Source: Bolinopsis microptera (taxonomy: Eukaryota; Ctenophora; Tentaculata; Lobata; Bolinopsidae). From it: a stretch of 64,000 nt of DNA. Below the pieces are notes generated by a model. That model saw only the letters and a program-made list of their open reading frames with translations, did not search any database and was not told where the DNA came from. Shown here in pieces: positions 1 through 16,952 of this stretch (position 1 is its first letter; every line of letters begins with the position of its first letter). The DNA is taken from NCBI RefSeq assembly GCF_026151205.1, contig NC_087072.1:22275603-22339602 (forward strand). Reading direction: 5' to 3'. The translations under genes and the position numbers were made by a program.

Positions 1-90
1 TCATCAATTTGCTTCCATATTTAATCTTGTTGCTCTAATCCATGTTTAACTTTCATTGAAATTTGTTCCTATGATAACTTCAATTTTCAG

Positions 91-257
91 AGTTTGATCT
101 TTATGTTTGAATGACTTAATATTCACTTTCGATAGCCACAAAAGTGTAATAAATTAGTGAAGGAGTGATATGATCAAGTCATGGAACATTGCTCTAAATT
201 ATTACAAATTTGTGACTATCGAAGGTAAATGTTTTATCATTTAAGCATAAAGACCAA
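91..257 (+). repeat. Imperfect inverted repeat immediately upstream of the ADAR start codon
   Basis: Bases about 91-155 and 195-257 are reverse complements of each other over roughly 60 bases at about 80 percent, separated by a loop of about 40 bases. The right arm ends directly at the ATG. In the ADAR-proximal part most differences are G-U wobbles or A-C mismatches, so an RNA would still pair. If it lies in the mRNA it would form a dsRNA stem in the 5' leader of a dsRNA-editing enzyme. It could instead be a miniature transposon, and the transcription start is unknown. Confidence 0.75.
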
Positions 258-2345
258 ATGGCTAAAAAGAGAAGAGTAAAGCAGTATTCAGACGATGATT
301 CAGAGAATGATGACTCTTCATCGCCTACCAATAACAAATACAAGATTCCTAAAATTAGACATGACATAAAGGAAACTTTAGAAAGCCATACTGCTTCTAT
401 TGAAGATGAGCAAGTTAATCCTATTGTTATACCACCTCCTGTTGAAAAGCCAATTGTTTCATTAAAAGACGAGAAAGTGAAGTTTTGGACGGAAAGGACT
501 GGTGCTAGAGTCCAGGGATTAGTTCATAAGAACCCAGTGTCAATTGTAAATGAAAAATACCCCTGTGCAGAATGGAATGAAGGCAAGGTAGCTGAAAAGG
601 GGGCTAACCTAAAATTCGCCGTATCACTTCGAGTGAATGATGAGTATTTTTATGGAACCGCTACCAACAAGAAGGAAGCCAAGAGACTGGCTGCAGCTTC
701 TTGCATATCTAAACGATTAGGTCTAACATCCGACTTCGGCAAGGCTTCACAAGATCAAAATGAAGCTCCTGCTGATAAAATTAGTGCTCCTCCTGAGGCA
801 AGTCAGCCTCCGCCTGAAAAACAAGCCACTCCCAAGAAGGCGATGCCAAAGAAAAAGGCTCATACTCCACAAAGCCCTATCTCTCTTGGTGACGGACAGA
901 GTGCTGTTATGCTTTTAAATGAAATCTATGGGCCAACAAATTGTCACTTTGAGTTTGTTGAATGTCCTCATCCTGGAAAAGGACAGCACACATTTAGTGC
1001 AAAACTTACATTCTTTGGAAATGTTATCGAAGGAGTCAGTACAAACAAGAAGAAAGCAAAACAAGTGTGTGCTATGAAAGCTCTTGCTACGATGGGGTAC
1101 GATGTAGCTATGGATGAAACGGTTGAGCATATCACACCCCAAACACCAGCAAATGATGCTCCTGCTATTGAGTCTCATCTTCAACAGTTCGCAGACAAAG
1201 TGGCATCTCAAGCTCAAGCTAAGTTTACAGAGTTGAGTGAGCATGTAGAGGAACACCAAAAAAAGAAGAAAGTTCTTGCTGCAGCAATTTTGTACAATAA
1301 CGTCAATGAGAACTCATTCAGAGCTGATGGAGATATGGAAGTGATTGCTCTGACCACTGGTACGAAAGTATTAGGAGGAGAGTATCTCAGTGCAGATGGA
1401 AAAGCAGTTAACGACAGTCATGCAGAAATACAGATAAGAAGGTGTGTCATTCGGTTCCTTTACGGTCAGCTCAAAGCCTTCCGTGACAAGAGGTGCTCTG
1501 TTCTGGAGTTAAAAGATGGAAAATACAAACTGAAAAACGAGTTTACCCTCCATCTTTACATCAACACAGCACCATGTGGTGATGCCAGGATCTTCAGCCC
1601 TAAACAAGAAGGGGACCAGGCTCAGGTCATTGACGGTGATAACCACCCCAACAGAATAAACAGAGGTCAGCTGAGGACTAAAATAGAGAGTGGTGAAGGG
1701 ACAATCCCGATACTTAGTCCAAATGAGGCTCTGTTGACATGGGACGGGATACTAGCAGGTCAGAGACTGAGGACGATGTCGTGTAGTGATAAGTTGTGCA
1801 GGAGCAATGTGCTGGGAGTACAAGGCACACTCCTTTCACACTTCATGACTCCAGTGTACTACTCCTCTATTATTGTAGGACGTCTTTTCAGTCACTCTCA
1901 CTTATCCAGGGCCATTTACAGAAGACTACAAGTTGAGGGAGTGGAATCTCAACTGCCACATGGCTATAAAGTTAATGTTCCTCTCTTGTTGCCTGTTTCG
2001 GTGGCTGAACCAAGATCTGTAAGCAAAGCGTCTGGATTTTGCTTCAATTGGACCTACGGAGATACTGCACCTGAAGCGACTCGTACTGTCGATGGAAAGA
2101 TCAACGATAATCATGCGACACAATCAAGAATATGCAAAAATTCGCTTTATAAACTGTTTCTAGCAGAGTATAAGAAAGTGAAGGGATCAGACGAGTTCGA
2201 TGGAAAGCTGTACAGTGAAGCAAAGAATGCAGCAAAAGAGTACACCGCTGCTAAGATGCTTGTCATGGATCAGTTTAAAAAACTGGGTTACGGATGTTGG
2301 GTCAAGAAACCTATTGAACAAAACATGTTCACTGTTAAATTATAA
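258..2345 (+). CDS. ADAR: Double-stranded RNA-specific adenosine deaminase (ADAR), single exon
   Basis: This 695-residue protein should convert adenosine to inosine in double-stranded RNA. The N-terminus is basic and acidic and starts MAKKRR, which could be a nuclear signal. A first dsRNA-binding domain spans about residues 76-155 (ends with [12 protein letters not shown]) and a second about 214-282 ([14 protein letters not shown]). The C-terminal deaminase domain has HAE with the zinc ligand His388 and proton-shuttle Glu390, then PCGD with Cys440 and SCSDK with Cys509, so all catalytic residues are present. Length and order match ADAR2-type enzymes; no Z-DNA-binding domain is visible. The coding region is not interrupted by an intron, unlike its neighbours, which could mean retroposition or intron loss. 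The start is the first ATG of the frame and abuts an inverted repeat. ADAD-type inactive relatives are unlikely because the catalytic set is intact. Confidence 0.95.
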   Translation: MAKKRRVKQYSDDDSENDDSSSPTNNKYKIPKIRHDIKETLESHTASIEDEQVNPIVIPPPVEKPIVSLKDEKVKFWTERTGARVQGLVHKNPVSIVNEKYPCAEWNEGKVAEKGANLKFAVSLRVNDEYFYGTATNKKEAKRLAAASCISKRLGLTSDFGKASQDQNEAPADKISAPPEASQPPPEKQATPKKAMPKKKAHTPQSPISLGDGQSAVMLLNEIYGPTNCHFEFVECPHPGKGQHTFSAKLTFFGNVIEGVSTNKKKAKQVCAMKALATMGYDVAMDETVEHITPQTPANDAPAIESHLQQFADKVASQAQAKFTELSEHVEEHQKKKKVLAAAILYNNVNENSFRADGDMEVIALTTGTKVLGGEYLSADGKAVNDSHAEIQIRRCVIRFLYGQLKAFRDKRCSVLELKDGKYKLKNEFTLHLYINTAPCGDARIFSPKQEGDQAQVIDGDNHPNRINRGQLRTKIESGEGTIPILSPNEALLTWDGILAGQRLRTMSCSDKLCRSNVLGVQGTLLSHFMTPVYYSSIIVGRLFSHSHLSRAIYRRLQVEGVESQLPHGYKVNVPLLLPVSVAEPRSVSKASGFCFNWTYGDTAPEATRTVDGKINDNHATQSRICKNSLYKLFLAEYKKVKGSDEFDGKLYSEAKNAAKEYTAAKMLVMDQFKKLGYGCWVKKPIEQNMFTVKL

Positions 2346-3230
2346 TCACAGCAACAAGGTTATCTGCTCAGTTTGAGCTATTTCACGTTATACGTGATCG
2401 AGTTGATTGCTTCCATGATCTAGCAGATTCGACAGTCTTTTTTTAAATCTTTCATTTAATGCGGTATTTTCTACTGACACCGTTACATCTTTTTAACGTT
2501 TTTTCTTTGAAAAACAACTCCGCACCGAGGAATTTGAGGAATTTGATGTGTCCGGTATGTGACATAGTCTAGCTTGACAATCTTCGTCTTTTTCTTCACC
2601 TTTGCTTTAATTGCATGAGATGATATACTGTATATATTTTGTTGAAGAAAATAACATTTTTATGGCCAGAGTTATCGGCCAGTTAAAAAACTCCGCCCAT
2701 CACTGGGCTTATGTAATCATTCGTATTTTATGTTTTGCTGTTTATGTAACTGAGTTACAATTTTCTTACAGAATATTTTGTTTTTAACATTGAATATATA
2801 AGTTTTTCTGCAGCTGGGGCGTATTACTTGATTAATAGCTTGCATCCAAACTGAATTATTAAAACAAACAGCATGATCATGATTCACAGTCATCCTTTGA
2901 TTGCTCCTTGTAAACGAAAGAAGTATATAATATGTAGAAAACAGTAATTCATTATAGCAAGTTCTGAAGAATTGTTTCGTGCAATTCTACTTTTCTTTGG
3001 CCTAATGCCAAGAACTGATTAATTAATTACCAGAGATAAAAAACTAAATAAAGCACAAACGTTATCATGTTCTGAGGAATCCATATTCCTCACCTACTGT
3101 AATGTTTCTTTGTTGTTTACCAATATCATGGCTGCATTTTGTTTCCGCTATTATAATAAAACAATGACTATGTAAACTCAACTAAAATATATAACTATTT
3201 GTAGGTAGGTACACGGTATGGTTGGTTACC
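2346..3230 (+). other. ADAR 3' UTR and intergenic region
   Basis: AT-rich sequence without a convincing gene. The ADAR 3' UTR probably runs to the AATAAA signal near 3047. The remainder should hold the promoter and 5' leader of the next gene, whose first coding ATG is at 3231. I see no further structure that I can name. Confidence 0.6.
3047..3052 (+). terminator. Candidate polyadenylation signal of ADAR
   Basis: An AATAAA hexamer lies about 700 bases after the ADAR stop codon, in AT-rich sequence and before the next gene on the same strand. Assignment rests on position only. Confidence 0.45.
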
Positions 3231-10662
<7,432 letters not shown>

Positions 10663-11000
10663 TGTGTTTTATAATATTTTGTGGTCGTTTGAATGTGTTT
10701 TTACGTAATGATTTCTATTTTATTTAATATCATACATATATAGACTTTCACAACTCGCTTTAATTTATTGTAATCCCTACATGTACGTGTTTCACTGCGA
10801 TTTAACAATTTTCTGCGATCTGTTATTCAACTCATTGAAATTTGTTTCAAAATATACTTAATTTTTGACGAATGTCTTCTCTTAAAATGTGACCCGGTTA
10901 TTGACATATGGAATTACTCTAGTCAATCCAAGTTTGACTGTCATTTTTATTCCTACTCACTTTCTATCGTTTATTCAGACTCAATCTCTATTTTCAAGGC

Positions 11001-12203
11001 ATGCCAGTCGCGGGCCGAGGTAGAGGAAAGTTCGTCCCAGCTAAGGGAAAAGGAAAACTCTTCGCTGGCGGTGTTGGAAACATCACTACTCGCGACGCTC
11101 CTCCTGCTAACAACAATAATAACGGTTTCGGAAACGGAAACGCAGGCGGAGGATGGGGCAATAGCAACAGTGCTGCGCCATCTACTGATGCCTGGGGCAA
11201 TGTTCACAACGATTCTAACACTGACAGATTTGCCGACTCCGGTAAAGAAGTCGAACTTCAGTTCAATGTTTATAATTCTAATTTAGCTAGGATAATTGGT
11301 AAAGGGGGCTCAAACATTCAAGACATTATGGCTCAATCTTCAGCGAGTATCGATATCAATAAGCGCGATTCTGATGGCAATATAACACCTGTAGTGATAA
11401 AGGGTTCTCAACTTAATTGTGATCATGCTAAGAAAATGATCGATGAGATTTGTACTAAATTCAATGGTCTATGCGAGGGCGCTGGAGGCACTACATCTAG
11501 CGGTGGTGGTGGCGGTTTTGGAGGCATGGCAAGCAGTGGAGATGATGGTCCAAGAGAAGATGAGGATATCTGGATACCTGAAGACAAATGTGGTCGTGTT
11601 ATTGGCCGGGGAGGCTCTAAAATCCAGGAGATACAAGATGAAAGTGGTTCAAATGTTAAGGTTCATGGCCGAGAAACAGCAGAAGACGGAAAAGTCATGG
11701 TAACTTTATCAGGAAGCCCTGCGCAACGTGCTAAAGCAAAAGAAATTATTGAGAAGTGTACTGCCGACCGCGGTGGTGGTGGTGGTGGCGGTGGCGGGTT
11801 CAACATGCCTGCTGATGCTGAACCACTCGAAATGTGGGTCGAGAGTTGTCGACTGGGCAGAGTGGTCGGAAAAGGTGGTAGTAAAATAAGGGAAATTCAA
11901 GATCAGTTCAGTGTTCGGGTAGACATACAAAAAGACCAGATGAAAGATGATGATACGATGGTAATACTAACAGGGTCACCATCTAGTACTCAGCAAGCAA
12001 AGGATTACATCGATGAACTGTGTGAGAGGAGTTCTAAACCTGATTTTGATTCAGGTGGTGGTGGAGGAGGAGGAGGAGGGGACTCGTGGGGACAGACAAA
12101 CACTGGGAGCACTGATGCAGGCTGGGGCCAAACCACTTCAAATACGGAATCAGGAGGCCTGGGGTGCACCAGCAGCGCCTGCTCCAGCTGCTGGTGGAGG
12201 TGA
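11001..12203 (+). CDS. Three-KH-domain RNA-binding protein with Gly/Trp-rich linkers
   Basis: A 400-residue frame in one exon; an acceptor-like site at 10979 suggests an intron in the 5' leader. The N-terminus is RG- and N/G-rich with the motif WGN..DRF, shared with the DDX43-like gene downstream. Three type I KH domains carry intact GxxG loops: IIGKGGSNIQ (about residue 95), VIGRGGSKIQ (about 200) and VVGKGGSKIRE (about 288). Poly-Gly spacers separate them. KH domains bind single-stranded RNA or DNA. The C-terminus reads into a Cys/Ser/Trp tail in this frame. The +1 frame continues the expected Gly/Trp-rich tail to 12240 (GWGQVSGDPAW), so a one-base insertion near 12155-12165 is likely, either real or an assembly error. 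Its 3' part is duplicated downstream. Confidence 0.85.
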   Translation: MPVAGRGRGKFVPAKGKGKLFAGGVGNITTRDAPPANNNNNGFGNGNAGGGWGNSNSAAPSTDAWGNVHNDSNTDRFADSGKEVELQFNVYNSNLARIIGKGGSNIQDIMAQSSASIDINKRDSDGNITPVVIKGSQLNCDHAKKMIDEICTKFNGLCEGAGGTTSSGGGGGFGGMASSGDDGPREDEDIWIPEDKCGRVIGRGGSKIQEIQDESGSNVKVHGRETAEDGKVMVTLSGSPAQRAKAKEIIEKCTADRGGGGGGGGGFNMPADAEPLEMWVESCRLGRVVGKGGSKIREIQDQFSVRVDIQKDQMKDDDTMVILTGSPSSTQQAKDYIDELCERSSKPDFDSGGGGGGGGGDSWGQTNTGSTDAGWGQTTSNTESGGLGCTSSACSSCWWR

Positions 12204-12969
12204 TGGCTGGGGACAAGTTTCAGGGGACCCGGCTTGGTGAAACAATTTCTTTATTTACCCTGTTTGTTAATCGTTATCTTCTAAAGCACGTTCTAAGGGT
12301 TCGCTAAGAACACCAAGCGTTAAGACTGAACCTGCGATTCAGCCCCTCTAATTTATTCAGAATATGCATTGTTTGATGAAATACGTTTTTTATTGTTTTT
12401 TTTTTAGTTTCCTTCCCCTTGATTGATCAACCATTGTTAACAGATCGTAGTTGTGTTTTTACAACTGAACTGTCACGTGAAGTGTGAATTGTCATTTCAA
12501 ACAAGTTATTTATAATATAACTTAAAAGAGTTATAAGTTAAATATTTTAACATTTTTGGATAAAAAGTGGTAGTCGATTTTTAAATATTTTTAATCTTTA
12601 AATCGGAATAAGGTGATTGGTTTCTTCAATCATATGTCTTGGTCTTTGTGGATTGAAATGGGGATTTATGAATTTATCTCGCCTGAAACAGTTGTGTAAC
12701 GAAGAGTAAAGAATATTGTCTATGTCCATTCTTATTTGAACTCTTCGATCGAAAGCTTGATTTATAGTGTAAAAGAATCTATGCATGTATGTTATTACCA
12801 AAATTATTTCAATCAAATTTTAATTCAATACTTTTTAATTACAAAATTGTGTGACTCTTGCGTCGAATTAGTACTTGTATTTGTGATAAATTCGGATTTT
12901 AACCATTTGCCACATCTTATGATTTGAATTATTTAAAAATTCTAGATATAATGCTGAATTCTAACTACA

Positions 12970-13509
12970 ATGTCTTCAGCCCCAGGTATGTCTAGAGAAC
13001 AAGAATCAGATGGCAGTCCAGTCGCCAAGGACAAAATATCAGTCCCTTCAAACAAGGTCGGCAAGATCATCGGCCGCCGAGGTGCCATGATTCGTGAGCT
13101 CCAGGACAAGTCAGGATGTAAGATAGACGTTACTGACGAACAGGTGGAGGGGCAAACGGTCATCAGACTGTCTGGTGCTGTGGAAGATATCGAGAAAGCC
13201 AAAGTCCTGCTGGCCAGGATCTACCAAGACGACTCGAGATCCAACCAGCAAGGACAAGAAGGTGAGCCGACTGAGCAGTTTGATATTCCCGAGGACAAGT
13301 GTGGCCTGGTTATCGGATCACGAGGATCTAAGATCCGGGAGATTCAGTCCGACACTGGAGTTGGAGTTAACGTTGGGTCGAGAGACACAGCAGTTGGTGG
13401 TATGATCAAGGTCACCCTTAGGGGAGACAAGGGAGGGTGTGATGAAGCAAAAAAGATTATTATGGAACTGATCTCCGATTCTGACAAAAGGACGGAAAGG
13501 TCATGGTAA
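12970..13509 (+). CDS. Truncated chimeric two-KH-domain protein
   Basis: The 179-residue frame is a close copy of the first two KH domains of the gene at 14262 (IIGRRGAMIRELQDKSG, then VIGSRGSKIREIQSDTG). It stops at RTERSW. From about 13490 the DNA switches to a decayed copy of the KH2 end, KH3 and 3' UTR of the gene at 11001 (for example QFSVRVDIQ at about 13575), with stops and deletions. It is therefore the junction product of a tandem duplication. It may still yield a short KH protein, since both GxxG loops are intact, or may be a pseudogene. Confidence 0.7.
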   Translation: MSSAPGMSREQESDGSPVAKDKISVPSNKVGKIIGRRGAMIRELQDKSGCKIDVTDEQVEGQTVIRLSGAVEDIEKAKVLLARIYQDDSRSNQQGQEGEPTEQFDIPEDKCGLVIGSRGSKIREIQSDTGVGVNVGSRDTAVGGMIKVTLRGDKGGCDEAKKIIMELISDSDKRTERSW

Positions 13510-13760
13510 GGGTGTTGAAGTTGACAGGGCAGATTGGTAGGAAAAGGTGGGAGTTAAGGGAAATTGAAGAGCAGTTCAGTGTTCGGGTAGACATACAAAA
13601 TGATCAGATATAAAATGACGATTCCATGGTAACTTTAACAGGGACACCATCCGACACTCCGCAAGCAAAGGATTACATCGTTGATCCTTGTAAGAGGAGT
13701 TTACAACCCGATTAATTTATTCAGAATGCAATGTTTGATAAAAGACATTTTTATTGTTTT
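13495..13760 (+). pseudogene. Decayed duplicate of the 3' end of the upstream three-KH gene
   Basis: Recognisable by GGACGGAAAGGTCATGG, by the KH3 segment coding QFSVRVDIQ, by the region coding QAKDYI, and by 3' UTR similarity (TTATTCAGAAT...ATGTTTGAT). Compared with 11690-12400 it has lost the poly-Gly linkers and carries an in-frame stop near 13610. Confidence 0.8.
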
Positions 13761-14261
13761 TTATTTGCTTCCCTTTGATTGATCTACCCTTATTTACCGA
13801 ATGTATTTGTGTTTTTACAGCTTATTTTGCCCGTGAAATGTTAATTTTCATTTCAATAAGGTAATTTATCATATTTAAGAGCGAAAAATTTGATTTAATT
13901 TTTAAGTAAAAAGTGGAATTCGATTTGATAAGCTGGTCTTTTGTCTTTTCGTAAGAGAGTAGTTTCTTGAATCATTTTCTATTATTTGGCCTTTACGTGA
14001 AATCAGGATTTGTGAATTTGTCCCCCCGGAACGAATATTTAAGGTCCATCGGTAATTCGCACTGTTCAACTGAAAGCTGAAATATATGTATTTCAATCAA
14101 ATTTTGATTTAATACTTTTTAATCACTTGAATTGTTTCATTCGTGTACCTTGAAAGTTATGATTGTATGTCAATTCGTATATCAGCCATTCGCTATTTGT
14201 TTTATCATCTCAATTATCTTCAAATTCTTGATTTTGAATTCATTATGCGTACCTAACTATC

Positions 14262-15881
14262 ATGTCTTTAGCCCCAGGTATGGCTCGAGGCAGGGAACCG
14301 GAGTCGACAGATGGCAGTCCAGTTGCCAAGGACAAAATATCTGTCCCTGCGAACAAGGTCGGCAAGATCATCGGCCGACGAGGTGCCATGATCCGGGAGC
14401 TCCAGGACAAGTCGGGAGCAACGATCGACGTAACTGACGAACAGGAGGAAGGGAGAACAGTCATTAGGCTGTCCGGAGCACTGGAAGATATCGAGAAAGC
14501 CAAAACTCTGTTGGCTCGAATCTACCAGGATGAACCGAGATCCCCACAGAAGTCAGGAGATGGTGATGCAACAGAGGAGTTCGAAATACCCGAAGATAAG
14601 TGTGGTTTGGTCATCGGTTCTCGAGGATCTAAGATCCGGGAGATTCAGTCTGACACAGGAGTTGGAGTAAATGTTGGATCGAGAGATACAGCAGTTAATG
14701 GTTTGATCAAGGTAACTCTGAAGGGAGACAAGGAAAAGTGTGACCACGCTAAGAAGATTATTTTGGATCTGATCTCTGATGCTGACAACGGTCGTGAGGA
14801 TGTGGAGCCAGCTTACTCCACTAACATGACCATCCCTCTTGACATGACCAGGAAACTGATCGGGCCCCAAGGTTCCACCATTAGGGACATCCAGGACAGG
14901 TCAGGCGCCCAGGTTGATGTCGCTAGGAGGAACACCGCTGTAGATGGTATGATCGAGGTCACCCTTTCTGGAGCCAAGGAAAGCTGCGAGTCTGCAAAGG
15001 ACATGATCAGCAGTTTGGTAGAGGAATCAAGTCACCCAGCCGAGACTGTGCTCATGATGATTGAGGAGTCCATGTGCGGTCTGATCATTGGAGCTAGAGG
15101 AGCCAAAATCAGGAGTATTCAGGACAACTCTGGAGCTAGTATCAGAATCGACAAGAGGAACGAGGCACGTGACGGAAAGGTACAGGTGACCATCACTGGA
15201 TCAGCCAACCAGTGTGTTGATGCCAAGGAGGAGATCGAGCACATCATCAGTGAGGGTGGCAGCAAAGAGTCCAAATCTCGAAGTTTCGATGCGAGTGAAC
15301 ACGTAATCGAGATCTACGTTCCAGAGTCTAGATGTGGTATGATCATCGGACGAGGAGGCTCCAAGATCGCCGAGATCCAGGAGAGAACCAGCACACGTGT
15401 TGATGTTAACTCTCGGGAGCGAGACGAGCGTGGTATGTGCCTAGTCACCATCTCCGGAGATGAGGAGAACTGCAAGGAGGCTGAAGCCATCGTGCAAGGA
15501 ATTGTTGACGAGGAAGAGAGAGAACGTGGTGACCGAGGTGACCGAGGTGAACGTGGTGAACGTGGAGACCGTGGTGGTCGAGGAGGTCGTGGGGAAGGTG
15601 GAGAACGTAGAGAACGCGGAGAGCGTGGAGATGGAGAAGACAGGGGACCTCCAATTGAACGTGGTTCTATGGATATCTGGGTTGAGACGTCATCTCTGGG
15701 CCGTATCATCGGTAAAGGAGGTGCCAAGATTAGGGAGATCGAGCGCATGCACGGTGTGAAGATCGACGTTAAGAAGGATGTCAAAGAGGAGAATGAGACG
15801 AAGGTGATTCTCATAGGAGCCAAGGAGGAGGTTCTGAGTGCAAGAGATTACATCTATGACATTGTCGATGAAGAGGTGTGA
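14262..15881 (+). CDS. Six-KH-domain RNA-binding protein with RGD/RGG-like region
   Basis: A 539-residue single-exon frame. Six type I KH domains start at about residues 22, 100, 180, 260, 345 and 465, with loops GRRG, GSRG, GPQG, GARG, GRGG and GKGG. Five keep basic or small loop residues typical of RNA contact; the third, GPQG, is less basic. Between KH5 and KH6 lies an Arg/Gly/Asp/Glu-rich stretch of about 50 residues (ERGDRGGRGGRG). The multi-KH layout recalls vigilin-, FUBP- or PCBP-type proteins but is not an exact match to any I know. Upstream DNA resembles the upstream DNA of the gene at 12970, consistent with tandem duplication. An AATAAA follows at 15991. Confidence 0.88.
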   Translation: MSLAPGMARGREPESTDGSPVAKDKISVPANKVGKIIGRRGAMIRELQDKSGATIDVTDEQEEGRTVIRLSGALEDIEKAKTLLARIYQDEPRSPQKSGDGDATEEFEIPEDKCGLVIGSRGSKIREIQSDTGVGVNVGSRDTAVNGLIKVTLKGDKEKCDHAKKIILDLISDADNGREDVEPAYSTNMTIPLDMTRKLIGPQGSTIRDIQDRSGAQVDVARRNTAVDGMIEVTLSGAKESCESAKDMISSLVEESSHPAETVLMMIEESMCGLIIGARGAKIRSIQDNSGASIRIDKRNEARDGKVQVTITGSANQCVDAKEEIEHIISEGGSKESKSRSFDASEHVIEIYVPESRCGMIIGRGGSKIAEIQERTSTRVDVNSRERDERGMCLVTISGDEENCKEAEAIVQGIVDEEERERGDRGDRGERGERGDRGGRGGRGEGGERRERGERGDGEDRGPPIERGSMDIWVETSSLGRIIGKGGAKIREIERMHGVKIDVKKDVKEENETKVILIGAKEEVLSARDYIYDIVDEEV

Positions 15882-15990
15882 AATATGGGCTTATAATCAG
15901 GGGTTTTGCTAGAAATTATCATACTATAGTTTGTAGTTTTTGATTTTCTACAGTCTTCAATTACTGTCTTCAGGTTTTCCATAAAAAAAT

Positions 15991-15996
15991 AATAAA
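15991..15996 (+). terminator. Candidate polyadenylation signal of the six-KH gene
   Basis: AATAAA 110 bases downstream of the stop codon, in an A-rich context. Position fits a short 3' UTR. Confidence 0.55.
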
Positions 15997-16952
15997 GTAA
16001 GCTTGAATTTTTTGAAAATGTTGATCATAATGATTTGACCTTGGCCCTTTCATATACTGCCTGGTTTATTTTCGTGCTCACGTTGCTATCGACTTACTAG
16101 AGTTTATAGTATTTGAAATTTTATACTTTGCGATTGTTAGATGAAGTTTGTCTTTGAAAATGTAGATTAGGTCGAACTGTTTAGTTGTAACATATGAATA
16201 TACCTTTGCTTCAAAGTTCAAAACGAAATGATGTCTATACTCTATAGCGATAATATTACTTGATCTGACTATTGATTGGTATTCTGCGTTCTGTAAAAGT
16301 TTGTCAAAATATAGGTTAAACTTTTGTATGGCATTTGATTAAATCATTATTTTATTCTTTTGGAAGGTTTTTAAGTATTTATTCAGTTTAAACACATATC
16401 CCAGAGCCGGCATCTCTTTTATATGATATTTGGTTGAGGTTCCATCATTCTCAACTTTTTCAGAAAACAGGCAACAAATGATTTTAATTGATCTCCGTCA
16501 TTGCAGCGCACACAAATTTGAAAACAGAGGGGTAGCTTAAACACTGGTATCATACAGTGATATAAAATATTATACTTAATTTATTACTTCTACAACGTCT
16601 TGCCTCAGTCATCGCTTGACATGAGTATTTATTTCAATTTTAGTTTGAAACTTGGTACTGTGCACGGGAAAATACTTTCATTTCTAAACACAATATATTA
16701 CATGTAAAGTTATGTATTTTCATTGCGATCAAAGTTCAGCTTAAAATATCTAGTGTTTTCATTATATTCAAAGATTGTCCTGCAGAACAAATCTGACTAA
16801 TCATAATTTGATTCGCTTTATTCTCATGACATCGTTGCCATGACCTATTTTGACTGGCAAGTAAAATTAAGCGCGTGTGATCATTCGGTTTCAATACGTT
16901 TAGTTGTTCTTTTAACTATTAACCCCTGTTCAAAGCTCAGGTCTTGATCCAG
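15997..16952 (+). other. Intergenic region, promoter and leader of the DDX43-like gene
   Basis: AT-rich, no gene visible. A pyrimidine-poor but plausible acceptor (AGCTCAG at 16934-16940) just before the ATG at 16953 suggests that the 5' leader is spliced, as also seems so for the three-KH gene. Confidence 0.45.

Noticed and set aside
915-1259. Antisense frame inside ADAR
   Set aside because: It is a shadow of the ADAR coding region with no recognisable content.
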